64,000 nucleotides of DNA. Source: Catellatospora bangladeshensis (GTDB lineage Bacteria; Actinomycetota; Actinomycetes; Mycobacteriales; Micromonosporaceae). Positions 19,521 to 27,506 of this stretch are shown here, piece by piece. Location of the stretch: the NCBI RefSeq assembly GCF_016862575.1, contig NZ_BONF01000008.1, forward strand, positions 62,001-126,000, in the 5' to 3' direction. How positions within the stretch are numbered: the stretch's first letter is position 1; every line of letters starts with the position of its first letter. The notes beneath the pieces were generated by a model. It made no database searches. It saw only the letters and a program-made list of their open reading frames with translations, and was not told the origin of the DNA. The translations under genes and the position numbers were made by a program.

Positions 19521-20609
19521 TCAGGAGCGGGAGAGTTCTGTTTCGCCGGCGAGGCGGGCGGCGCGGTCGGCGGTGGTGAGGGCTTCGAGGACGCCGTCCA
19601 TGTCGCCGGCGATGGCGAGGTCGAGGTTGTAGGCGGTGTAGCCGATGCGGTGGTCGGTGAGGCGGTTCTGGGGGTAGTTGTAGGTGCGGATGCGCTCGCT
19701 GCGGTCGACGGTGCGGATCTGGGCTTTGCGGGCGTCGGCGGCGGCGGCCAGGGCCTGCTCCTCGGCGAGCTGGGCGAGCTTGGCGCGCAGCATGCGCATC
19801 GCCTTGTCCTTGTTCTGCAGCTGGGAGCGCTCGTTCTGGCAGGTGACGACCGTGCCGGTGGGGATGTGGGTGATGCGTACGGCCGAGTCGGTGGTGTTGA
19901 CGGACTGGCCGCCGGCGCCCTGCGAGCGGTAGACGTCGATGCGCAGGTCGTTGGTGTCGATGTCGATCTCGGTCTCCTCGGCCTCGGGCATGACGAGGAC
20001 GCCCGCGGCGGAGGTGTGGATGCGGCCCTGGGACTCGGTGGCGGGGACGCGCTGCACACGGTGTACGCCGCCCTCCCACTTGAGCCGGGACCAGACGCCG
20101 TTGCCGCCGTCGGGCAGGCCGCGGGTCTTGATGGCGACCGAGACGTCCTTGACCCCGCCCAGGTCCGACTCCTGCGAGTCGAGCACCTCGGTGAGCCAGC
20201 CGCGCCGCTCGGCGTAGCGCAGGTACATGCGCAGCAGGTCGCCCGCGAACAGCGCGGACTCCTCGCCGCCCTCACCGGACTTGATCTCCAGGATCACGTC
20301 CTTGGCGTCGTTGGGGTCACGCGGCGCGAGCAGCTCGGCGAGCTTCTCCTCCAGGTCGGGCAGCCGCTGCTCCAGGCTGACCGCCTCGGTGGCGAAGTCG
20401 GGGTCGATCGCGGCCAGCTCGCGGGCGGCTTCCAGGTCCGCGCGGGCCGATTCCAGCTCCGCGGCGGTCTTGTGGATCGGGGTGAGCTCGGCGAAGCGCC
20501 GCCCCACCCGCCGCGCCTCCGCCTGGTCGGCGTGGATCGCCGGGTCGGCCAGCCGCGCCTCCAGCTCCGCGTACTCGGCCAGCAGCGCGGTGAGTCGCTC
20601 GTTGCTCAT
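19521..20609 (-). CDS. prfA: Peptide chain release factor 1
   Basis: RF1 reads UAA and UAG stop codons and triggers peptide release. The 362-residue product has the RF1-specific tripeptide Pro189-Ala190-Thr191 in [14 protein letters not shown] and the catalytic Gly233-Gly234-Gln235 in [15 protein letters not shown]; Gln235 is the PrmC target. ATG 20609 gives the family N-terminus [17 protein letters not shown]; an upstream ATG would add 14 foreign residues. An intrinsic terminator separates it from rpmE. Confidence 0.97.
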   Translation of the reverse strand: MSNERLTALLAEYAELEARLADPAIHADQAEARRVGRRFAELTPIHKTAAELESARADLEAARELAAIDPDFATEAVSLEQRLPDLEEKLAELLAPRDPNDAKDVILEIKSGEGGEESALFAGDLLRMYLRYAERRGWLTEVLDSQESDLGGVKDVSVAIKTRGLPDGGNGVWSRLKWEGGVHRVQRVPATESQGRIHTSAAGVLVMPEAEETEIDIDTNDLRIDVYRSQGAGGQSVNTTDSAVRITHIPTGTVVTCQNERSQLQNKDKAMRMLRAKLAQLAEEQALAAAADARKAQIRTVDRSERIRTYNYPQNRLTDHRIGYTAYNLDLAIAGDMDGVLEALTTADRAARLAGETELSRS

Positions 20610-20653
20610 GTCCGAATCCTCACTCCACAGCGGTATGACCTGCAACAGCACAA

Positions 20654-20682
20654 CGCCCGCCCCGTCGGTGACGGAGCGGGCG
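20654..20682 (-). terminator. Hairpin terminator between rpmE and prfA
   Basis: A 13-bp stem with one mismatch (20654-20666 with 20670-20682, loop GGT) follows the rpmE stop by 12 bases and on the minus strand is followed by TTGTGCTGTTG, a weak T-rich run. Confidence 0.6.
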
Positions 20683-20694
20683 CGGGCACGGCTG

Positions 20695-20919
20695 CTACTT
20701 GGCGTCCTTCTTCTGGACCTTGGCGTACTTGGCCTGGAACTTGGCCACCCGGCCGGCCGTGTCGAGCACGCGCTGCTTGCCCGTGTAGAACGGGTGACAG
20801 GCGCTGCAGGTCTCGGCGTGGATCTGACCGCCCTTGGCGGTGCTGCGGGTGGTGAAGGTGTTGCCGCAGGAGCAGGTGACGGTGGTCACGTCGTACTGCG
20901 GGTGGATACCGGACTTCAT
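20695..20919 (-). CDS. rpmE: 50S ribosomal protein L31, zinc-binding type
   Basis: The 74-residue protein has the four-cysteine zinc site of C+ L31: Cys16 and Cys18 in VTCSCGNTF, Cys38 and Cys41 in [15 protein letters not shown] 20919 gives the standard MKSGIHPQY start. Zinc-dependent L31 usually has a zinc-free paralogue elsewhere in actinobacterial genomes; none is in the window. It is divergent from the RNA ligase gene. Confidence 0.97.
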   Translation of the reverse strand: MKSGIHPQYDVTTVTCSCGNTFTTRSTAKGGQIHAETCSACHPFYTGKQRVLDTAGRVAKFQAKYAKVQKKDAK

Positions 20920-21087
20920 AGCCGCGGTCCTTTCGTTTCGTGGGCGCTGGGTCGCTGTCAGCACTGCCGGACGCTCGTCCGGACAGCTCGGGCGTGAACC
21001 AGTCCCGGTGGCGACTGACCAGTATGCCATCCACCCCGGTCGCGCTTCGCAGCGGCTAACTCGGCTGCGTTTCGCGAGGAAGTCTCG

Positions 21088-21093
21088 TAGCGT
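21088..21093 (+). promoter_or_regulatory. Candidate -10 element for the RNA repair operon
   Basis: TAGCGT lies 8 bases before the ATG of the RNA ligase gene, in the divergent gap after rpmE. No ribosome binding site is seen, so the transcript would be leaderless or nearly so. The -35 region is not recognisable. Confidence 0.35.
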
Positions 21094-21101
21094 CACCGGC
21101 C

Positions 21102-22193
21102 ATGTCCCCCATCGCAACAACGACCCTCGCCGCCATGTTCCCGCCCGGGGCACTGGACCGTGCCGTGGCCGATGGGCTCGTCCGCGCGCAGGTCCACCCG
21201 GCCCTGCCGCTGACCATCTGGAACTACACCGAGAAGTGCACCTACGCGAACGCGTGGGACGAGGTGACACTCGCGTGCCGCGGGTTGGTCACTGATGCGT
21301 CCGGCGCGGTGCTGGCGCGCCCCCTGGTCAAGTTCTTCAACCACGGGCAGCCGGGCGCGGCCGTGATCGGCCTGGACGAGCCGGTCGTGGTCACCGACAA
21401 GGCGGACGGCTCGCTGGGCATCGTGTACCCCACCCCGGACGGCCCGGCGGTGGCCACCCGCGGCTCGTTCGCGTCGGTGCAGGCGCAGCACGCGACCCGG
21501 CTGCTGCGCGAGCGCTACCCGCACTGGGCGCCGCCGGCCGGGCTCACCGTGCTCGTGGAGATCATCTACCCGGGGAACCGGATCGTGGTCGACTACGGGC
21601 GGCTGGACGACCTGATGCTGCTCGGCGCGGTGGAGATCGCCACGGGCCGGTCGTTCCCGCCCGGCGCGGTCGCCGACTGGCCGGGCCCGGTGGTGGAGAC
21701 GTTCGCGTACGCCACGTTCCGCGACGCGCTGGCCGCACCGGCGCGGCCGGGGCGGGAGGGCCTGGTCGTGCACGCGCTCGGCCCGGACACCCGGATCAAG
21801 CTCAAGTACCCCGAGTACGTCGACCTGCACCGGGTGGTGACGGGCCTGAACGCGCGCGTGGTGTGGGCGGCGCTGGGCGCGGGCGCGACCGTGGCCGAGA
21901 TCGCCGAGCCGCTGCCCGACGAGTTCCACCCGTGGGTCACCGACCTGGCGACCCGGCTCACGGCGGGCCTCGACGAGCTGGAGAAGCGGGTCGCGGCGAC
22001 GCACGACCAGATCGTCGCCGGGTTGCCGGACGGCTGGTCGCGCAAGGACTACGCCATGGTCGCCGGGCGGCACGAGCTGCGCGGATACCTGTTCGCGCAC
22101 CTCGACGGCAAGGCGTACCGCCGCCAGCTCTGGGAAGAGCTCAAGCCGGACGCGGACGAGACTCCCCACGGCCGTACCTTCGACGACGAGTAG
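21102..22193 (+). CDS. T4 RNA ligase 1-like ATP-dependent RNA ligase
   Basis: The 363-residue protein seals RNA 5'-phosphate and 3'-OH ends through a lysyl-adenylate. Nucleotidyltransferase motifs are in order: motif [12 protein letters not shown] with nucleophile Lys100 (T4 Rnl1 uses Lys99), motif Ia ATRGSFAS (118-125), motif [18 protein letters not shown] (152-166), motif IV EGLVVH (219-224) and motif [15 protein letters not shown] with Lys233 and Lys235. The upstream RGLVTD and LVKFFNHGQ segments (60-83) are also Rnl1-like, as is the C-terminal helical domain. Total length is close to the 374 residues of T4 Rnl1. The end-healing kinase-phosphatase is encoded 17 bases downstream, so the pair forms a complete repair operon. 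Confidence 0.93.
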   Translation: MSPIATTTLAAMFPPGALDRAVADGLVRAQVHPALPLTIWNYTEKCTYANAWDEVTLACRGLVTDASGAVLARPLVKFFNHGQPGAAVIGLDEPVVVTDKADGSLGIVYPTPDGPAVATRGSFASVQAQHATRLLRERYPHWAPPAGLTVLVEIIYPGNRIVVDYGRLDDLMLLGAVEIATGRSFPPGAVADWPGPVVETFAYATFRDALAAPARPGREGLVVHALGPDTRIKLKYPEYVDLHRVVTGLNARVVWAALGAGATVAEIAEPLPDEFHPWVTDLATRLTAGLDELEKRVAATHDQIVAGLPDGWSRKDYAMVAGRHELRGYLFAHLDGKAYRRQLWEELKPDADETPHGRTFDDE

Positions 22194-22210
22194 CACGACA
22201 AGGAGACGCG

Positions 22211-23092
22211 ATGCCCACCCTCACCATCACCCGGGGCCTGCCCGGCTCGGGCAAGACCACGTGGGCCAAGGCGCAGCCGGGCGTCCGGGTCAACCGCGAC
22301 GACCTGCGGCGCATGCTGCACGGCGGCCACCTCGGTGAGGGCTGGGCGGAGCGGCAGGTCACCGTCGCCCACCGGGCGCAGGTCGAGGCGCTGCTCAAGG
22401 CGGGCGCCGATGTGATCTGCGACGACACCAACCTGCGCGCCAAGGTGGTCCGTGAGCTGGCCGAGCTGGCCGTGGACTGCGGCGCGCAGGTGGTGCTGCG
22501 CGACTTCACCGACGTGCCGCTGGAGGTCTGCCTGGAGCGCGACGCGGCCCGGCCCGAGGCCGAGCGGGTCGGGCCCGAGGTGATCCTGCGCATGCACGAG
22601 CGCTTCCTGGCCGGGCGCCGGGAGGCGCTGGTGCTGCCGCAGGCCGGGCCGCGCCTGGTCTACACCCCGCCCGTGGACAAGCCGCGAGCGGTGCTGGTCG
22701 ACCTGGACGGCACCGTCGCGCTGATGGGCGACCGCAGCCCGTACGACCACACCCGGGTGCACCTGGACGAGCCGCACCAGCCGGTGATCGACGCGGTGCG
22801 CGCGCTGCACGCGGCCGGGCACACGATCATCTACTGCTCCGGCCGGGTGGACGCGGCCCGCGCGGGCACGCAGGCGTGGCTGGAGAAGTACGTCGGGGTG
22901 CCGTACGCGGCGCTGCACATGCGCGGCAACGGGGACCAGCGCAAGGACTCCGTGGTCAAGCGGGAGATCTTCGAGCGCGAGATCCGCGACGACTGGTACG
23001 TCGTGTGCGTGCTGGACGACCGCAACCAGGTCGTACGCATGTGGCGCGAGCTGGGGCTGACCGTGTTCCAGGTGGCCGAGGGTGACTTCTGA
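22211..23092 (+). CDS. T4 Pnkp-like polynucleotide 5'-kinase / 3'-phosphatase
   Basis: The 293-residue bifunctional enzyme converts 5'-OH and 3'-phosphate (or 2',3'-cyclic phosphate) RNA ends to ligatable ends. The N-terminal kinase has the P-loop GLPGSGKTT (9-17, Lys15) and NRDDLRR with Asp30 and Arg33, matching T4 Pnkp Asp35 and Arg38. The C-terminal HAD phosphatase has VLVDLDGTVALMGDRSPYD with Asp164 and Asp166, matching T4 Asp165 and Asp167, and a second acidic cluster VCVLDDRNQVV near the end. ATG 22211 follows AAGGAGACGCG. Domain order and spacing are those of the phage enzyme. A long hairpin ends the operon. Confidence 0.94.
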   Translation: MPTLTITRGLPGSGKTTWAKAQPGVRVNRDDLRRMLHGGHLGEGWAERQVTVAHRAQVEALLKAGADVICDDTNLRAKVVRELAELAVDCGAQVVLRDFTDVPLEVCLERDAARPEAERVGPEVILRMHERFLAGRREALVLPQAGPRLVYTPPVDKPRAVLVDLDGTVALMGDRSPYDHTRVHLDEPHQPVIDAVRALHAAGHTIIYCSGRVDAARAGTQAWLEKYVGVPYAALHMRGNGDQRKDSVVKREIFEREIRDDWYVVCVLDDRNQVVRMWRELGLTVFQVAEGDF

Positions 23093-23093
23093 G

Positions 23094-23132
23094 CCCGGAC
23101 CGCCGCCGCATGCTCGACGGCGGCGGTCCGGG
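23094..23132 (+). terminator. Hairpin terminator of the RNA repair operon
   Basis: A perfect 15-bp GC-rich stem (23094-23108 with 23118-23132, loop of 9) starts directly after the kinase-phosphatase stop codon. The following TTCCT is only weakly T-rich. Confidence 0.6.
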
Positions 23133-23175
23133 TTCCTACCATGGATTGACAGCGAGCAGTACGAGAGGGCTGTCC

Positions 23176-23763
23176 ATGACCAGGCCGTCCCAGCGGATCA
23201 CCCATGACGGGACCGCCCTCGTGCTGCCCACCGCCGTGACGGTCACCCCTGACGAGTACGACGCCCTGCCCCCGGATCCCCGGATCGAGCTCGTGGACGG
23301 AGTGCTGCACGTCATGACGCCCCCCACCACGCGCCACCAGATCGTCATGATGCGGCTCGTGCAGGGCCTGCTGCGCCGCTGCCCGGACCACCTGCTCGCG
23401 CTGCACGAGCAGGAGATCCGGCTCGCCGACGACCACCGGCGCAACCCGGACGTGCTGGTGGTGCGCCGCGCCGCGGTGAACCTGGACTGGTTCAGCTTCT
23501 CCCCCAAGGACGTGCTGCTGGCCGTGGAGGTGGTCAGCCCCGGCACGCAGACCGCCGACCGCAAGCACAAGCCGGCCGAGTACGCCGACGCGGGCATCCC
23601 GTTCTACTGGCGCGTCGAGCCGCTGCCCGACTTCACGGTGCACACGTACCAGCTCGACGAGACCGACGTGTACGAGTCCACCGGCACCTTCACCGCCGCC
23701 GACGTCATCACCGTCGCCCGCCTCGACTGGGCCACCCTCCCCGTCACCGACCTCATCCCCTGA
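23176..23763 (+). CDS. Uma2 family (DUF820) putative restriction endonuclease-like protein
   Basis: The 195-residue protein has the PD-(D/E)XK nuclease core of Uma2 proteins: IELVDGVLHVMTPP at 40-53, RNPDVLVVRRA (Asp of the PD motif), LAVEVVSPGTQTADRKHKPAEYADAGIPFYW with the EV...D..K signature (cited in parts: LAVEVVSPG, DRKHKPAEY, GIPFYW). Such genes are numerous in actinobacteria and cyanobacteria; their biological role is unknown. ATG 23176 follows GAGAGGG. TTGACA at 23146-23151 may be a -35. It is separated from the RNA repair genes by a hairpin, so functional linkage is not implied. Confidence 0.85.
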   Translation: MTRPSQRITHDGTALVLPTAVTVTPDEYDALPPDPRIELVDGVLHVMTPPTTRHQIVMMRLVQGLLRRCPDHLLALHEQEIRLADDHRRNPDVLVVRRAAVNLDWFSFSPKDVLLAVEVVSPGTQTADRKHKPAEYADAGIPFYWRVEPLPDFTVHTYQLDETDVYESTGTFTAADVITVARLDWATLPVTDLIP

Positions 23764-23796
23764 CCCGGCCCGCCGCGCGCCACCGCACGCCGCGCG

Positions 23797-23856
23797 GCAG
23801 TTTCGGGGAAAGTGCACGAATGCCCGGCTCCGCGGCTGCAGTTTCCCCGAAACTGC
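23797..23856. repeat. Dispersed palindromic repeat, family 4, copy A
   Basis: GCAGTTTCGGGGAAAGTGCA (23797-23816) pairs with 23837-23856 with one mismatch. A perfect version is at 50988-51047. Both copies lie between converging genes, so a bidirectional terminator role is likely. Confidence 0.85.
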
Positions 23857-23910
23857 AGCGGGTCGGCGGGCCCGCGCCCGGGATGGGGCGGGCCCGCCGT
23901 GTGGGTGGAG

Positions 23911-26900
23911 TCAGGACACCGTGACGGTGGCCGTGGCGGTGACCGCGTTGACCGTGACCGTGAGGGTGGCGGTGCCGGGGCGGAGGGCCGTGAGCCGGCC
24001 GGTGGCCGGGTCATAGGACGCGACCGCGGACTTCGGGGCGGTGCGGGCCGGGCCGATGTGTACGGTGCCCGCCCAGTCCGCCGACACCGGGTAGGCGACC
24101 GGCACCTGCCGCCCCGCCTGGGTGACCACGGCCGACACCGGGCCGGACGCGCCCACGGCGAGCGAACCCGGCGCGGTCAGCGTCAGCTCGTCGACGTGCG
24201 GGCGGATCTCGGCGTGGAACCAGTCGCTGACCCCGGCCTGCGGGTACAGCCGCGGCACCAGCCACTCCAGCGGGGTGACCGGGTCGACGCCGATCATGGT
24301 CCAGCCGGTGAACCCGCCCTCGGCCGCCGACGTGGACGGCGCCTTGCCCGAGTTCCCGTTGATCAGGTACGGCACCCCGTCGATCTCGCTGGCCGCGAAC
24401 GTGCCCACGTGGCTGTTGACCATCGCGGCGCCCTTGCCGGAGGTCCACTGGAAGTCGGCCAGCCACCGCTCCACGGTCGCCACCTCCTTGGCCTCGGCCA
24501 GCTCGCTGGCCTGGACCGGGGTGGGGTCGCGCGGCGGGTGGTGGAAGAACACCGCGACCGAGCCGACCGCCGGGTCGTCCGCCGCCTCGTCCAGCGCCTT
24601 GCGCAGCATCAGCACCTGGTCGAACCCGCCGCCGCGCAGCGTGCCCTTCGAGGTGTCGAGCATGACCAGGCGGGTGCCCTTGTGGTCGGCGACCCGGTGG
24701 GTGTCGCCGAACACGGCCCGGAAGTTGTCCAGGTTGCCGGGTCCCATGATCTCGTGGTTGCCGGGCACGTAGTAGTACGGCAGCGTGCCGCCCAGCTCCT
24801 CGTCGAGGATCTGCTTGGCCAGCGCGATGTCGGCCGGGGCTGCCTCGTCCACGAAGTCGCCGTTGATGACGAGGAAGTCCGGCGCGGCGGCCTTGATCTC
24901 GCGCAGCGTGCGGCGCGCGTTGCGGACCAGGTCGCTGTCCGGGTTGCGGGCCACGAACTGGGCGTCGGACATGACCGCGAAGCGCCACTGCTCGTCCGCG
25001 GCGGCCCCGTCCCGGATCACGAAGTCACGCCGGTACGCCGGGTCGGCGGGCACGTCGATCTCGGCCGGGAGCTTCACCGCGAGGTCGTCGATGACGACCG
25101 CGTTGGTGTAGGACGCCTCGGGCTTGATCTCCGCCGGGTAGAACCAGCGGAACTTCAGCGGGTACTGCAGCCCGGCGGGCACCGGGAACTCGATCTTCTG
25201 CCAGCCGGTCCTCGTCAGGTACGGGCCGCTGAACGCCGGGACGAGCGCGCCCGTGCCGTCGTAGACCTGCATCCGGGCCCACTCGCCGCGACCGGCCTCC
25301 GGGTTGACCCACATGCTCACCGCGAGCGGCTGACCGGGCAGCTCGATCAGGGCGGGCGGGGTGGCGTACGAGGTGCGCGTGCCGGTGGACTGGGTGAAGT
25401 CGTACGACATGCGCAGGCCCTGCCCGTCGTGGCCGGGCGCCGGGGCGACCGCGCAGGTGGCGCGCGCGGCGGTGCACTTCCACGCGGCCGCGTCGTCGAA
25501 GTTCGCGACGACGACCTCGCGCGCCCCGACGGTGACGCCAACCCGCGTGGTGAACCCGTCCACGGTCAGCGCGACGACGGTGCCGCCGTCGGCCTTCCCG
25601 GTGACCTTGAAGCCGCCCGCACCGTCCGGCGCGATGTCCACGATCGCGCTGTCGTAGGACAGGGCGACCTCTCCGGGCTCGATCGGGGCGCTCTGCGCGT
25701 CCCGGTCGAAGCCGAGCACGCCGAAGCTCCCGGTGCCGCCGACCCCGGCCAGCGACAGCCGCCCGGCCGTCGGGCTGATCCGGGTGAGCGGGTTGAGCAC
25801 GGTCAGGCCCAGCTTTCCGGTGGCCGTGCCCCGGTACGCGGTGACCGTCGCGCTGCCGGGCGCGAGCGCCTTGAACGTGCCGCCCTCGACCCGGCCGATC
25901 GGCGGGAAGACCAGCCACGACGGGTCGCCCGCGGCGGGGCCGTAGGTCTCGTCGTAGCCGGCGGCGGTGAGCTTGCGCGAGTGGCCCGGGAACACCCGGT
26001 CGGGCCGCCCGCCACGCACGTCGTTGAGGGTGGGCGCGGCCATCGGCGCGGTCGCGGTCTCGACCCAGAAGCCGTGCAGCCGCCCGCTGCCGACCGGCGA
26101 CAGCACCGCCAGGCCGTTCGGGGTGGGCCGCTCGGTGCCGTCCGAGGGCGCGTTCTCGATCTGCGGGGCCGCCGTGCCCGGCTCGCGGGCGAGCATCGTC
26201 GAGGAGCCGCCGCCGTCCAGGTTGAGCGCGTCGTGCGCGCCGAGCCGCTGCATCATCACGGCCAGGTCGCGCAGCGTCAGCCCGTGGCTGTCGGCCTGCC
26301 GCCCGTCGACCGTGAGCAGGTACATCTTCGTGCCGGTGGCGTCGAAGCCGACCGCGCTGCGCGGGTTGTCGGCGTCCACGGCCGCCTCGGACGAGATCTG
26401 CCCGCCGCGGACCAGCCAGACGTTGCCGCCGATGGCGGTGTCCAGCTCGCCGCCGTCGGAGCTGCGCGGCCGGTAGCTGACCTGAACCCGGGTGCCCGGG
26501 ACCAGCGCGGCGAGCGCGTCCGCGCCGGTCTCGCGGCCGAGCAGGACCTGCGTGCCGTCGGCGATCACGCCGCTGCCGGGCGTCGCGGAGACGGACTCGA
26601 CCACCCCGTCCCGCAGCACGACCTCGGTGGCCCGGCTCGCGCCGGTCACCGGGCGGCTGCGGCCGAAGGTGCCCCACAGCCCGGTGTACACGCCGACCGC
26701 GTTCGCGCCCAGCACGTGCGTGTTGAAGCCGGACAGCGCGATCGGGGCGGCCCCGTCGGGCGTGGCGGTGCCCTCGAAGTACACCTCGACCAGGCGGCCC
26801 ACGTCACCGGCGGTGAAGCCGACGGCCTTGTGGTGGCCGGCGATCGGGGCCTGGATCAGCTCGCCGTCGCGGATGCCGACGCCCTGCGCCGCGCCGGAGT

Positions 26901-27294
26901 TGTTGATGTCGAAGAAGTCGCCGTTGATCCCGCCCACGACGCGGCGGTAGTCGCGCGCGGCGACCTGCTGGGACAGCGGCTGGGTGGCGGCGACCGCGCC
27001 GGGGAACACGTAGTCCACCGTGGCGCTGCCGGACAGGTCCACGGTGAGCGCGTCGGCGCGCAGGAAACCACGCGCGTCGTACCGGTCGAACGAGGTCAGC
27101 GTGACGCCCGGCGCGACCGGGCGGGTGCTGGTCGGGGTGTCCACGTAGTCGGGTCCGGTGACGACCTCGCCGTAGGGATCGGTGGCTGGGCCGAACAGCG
27201 GAGTCGCCGCGGCGGGCGCCGGGAGAGCCGCGGCGGCCGTGGTGAGAGCGGTGAGGGCGAGCAGCAGAGGGCGTATGCGCCTGCGCGTGGGCAC
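23911..27294 (-). CDS. Secreted phosphodiester glycosidase (NAGPA-like) fused to a calcineurin-like metallophosphatase
   Basis: The 1127-residue secreted protein starts at GTG 27294 behind GGGAGGAACC. It has a signal peptide (residues 1-30, ending LPAPAAA). Residues about 80-390 form a phosphodiester glycosidase domain with GGINGDFFD (121-129) and DALNLDGGGSSTM (355-367). Next come an Ig-like bacterial segment (about 430-590), a carbohydrate-binding-like beta domain (590-745), a metallophosphatase domain (about 770-1010) with SDAQF, INGDFVDE, VPGNHEIMG and FFHHPP, and a C-terminal Ig-like domain. In the phosphatase the first motif is DxQ rather than DxH and the last reads NSHVGTF rather than GHxH. 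A likely role is stepwise removal of a phosphodiester-capped sugar outside the cell; substrate unknown. Confidence 0.87.
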   Translation of the reverse strand: MPTRRRIRPLLLALTALTTAAAALPAPAAATPLFGPATDPYGEVVTGPDYVDTPTSTRPVAPGVTLTSFDRYDARGFLRADALTVDLSGSATVDYVFPGAVAATQPLSQQVAARDYRRVVGGINGDFFDINNSGAAQGVGIRDGELIQAPIAGHHKAVGFTAGDVGRLVEVYFEGTATPDGAAPIALSGFNTHVLGANAVGVYTGLWGTFGRSRPVTGASRATEVVLRDGVVESVSATPGSGVIADGTQVLLGRETGADALAALVPGTRVQVSYRPRSSDGGELDTAIGGNVWLVRGGQISSEAAVDADNPRSAVGFDATGTKMYLLTVDGRQADSHGLTLRDLAVMMQRLGAHDALNLDGGGSSTMLAREPGTAAPQIENAPSDGTERPTPNGLAVLSPVGSGRLHGFWVETATAPMAAPTLNDVRGGRPDRVFPGHSRKLTAAGYDETYGPAAGDPSWLVFPPIGRVEGGTFKALAPGSATVTAYRGTATGKLGLTVLNPLTRISPTAGRLSLAGVGGTGSFGVLGFDRDAQSAPIEPGEVALSYDSAIVDIAPDGAGGFKVTGKADGGTVVALTVDGFTTRVGVTVGAREVVVANFDDAAAWKCTAARATCAVAPAPGHDGQGLRMSYDFTQSTGTRTSYATPPALIELPGQPLAVSMWVNPEAGRGEWARMQVYDGTGALVPAFSGPYLTRTGWQKIEFPVPAGLQYPLKFRWFYPAEIKPEASYTNAVVIDDLAVKLPAEIDVPADPAYRRDFVIRDGAAADEQWRFAVMSDAQFVARNPDSDLVRNARRTLREIKAAAPDFLVINGDFVDEAAPADIALAKQILDEELGGTLPYYYVPGNHEIMGPGNLDNFRAVFGDTHRVADHKGTRLVMLDTSKGTLRGGGFDQVLMLRKALDEAADDPAVGSVAVFFHHPPRDPTPVQASELAEAKEVATVERWLADFQWTSGKGAAMVNSHVGTFAASEIDGVPYLINGNSGKAPSTSAAEGGFTGWTMIGVDPVTPLEWLVPRLYPQAGVSDWFHAEIRPHVDELTLTAPGSLAVGASGPVSAVVTQAGRQVPVAYPVSADWAGTVHIGPARTAPKSAVASYDPATGRLTALRPGTATLTVTVNAVTATATVTVS

Positions 27295-27454
27295 GGTTCC
27301 TCCCGGGGATGAGGGGTGGCTGCCGTGTAGTGCAGCCCGCTCCGGGGGAGGCCGCACGGCAGCGCGGATGCCTGAAGGAAAACTTCAGACGAACACTAGT
27401 CCCCGAAAGGTAGTTGCACATCCCCCGATTTTCAGCGGCGTACCCGCAAAAGAA

Positions 27455-27486
27455 AGAGGGCCGGCACCTCGCGGTGCCGGCCCTCT
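27455..27486 (-). terminator. Intrinsic terminator of rho
   Basis: A perfect 14-bp stem (27455-27468 with 27473-27486, loop TCGC) lies 20 bases after the rho stop and is followed on the minus strand by TTTCTTTTG. Confidence 0.9.
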
Positions 27487-27506
27487 TGCCGTCTTCGCTG
27501 CTGACG

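Noticed and set aside
23176-23763. Uma2 nuclease as a partner of the RNA repair operon
   Set aside because: A 15-bp hairpin and a separate start region lie between them, and Uma2 genes are common as singletons; adjacency alone is weak.
23812-27312. Long plus-strand open frame of over 1100 codons opposite the glycosidase-phosphatase gene
   Set aside because: It is a GC-rich antisense shadow: low-complexity Arg/Ala/Gly/His composition, no domains, no ribosome binding site, while the minus-strand frame has a signal peptide and clear motifs.
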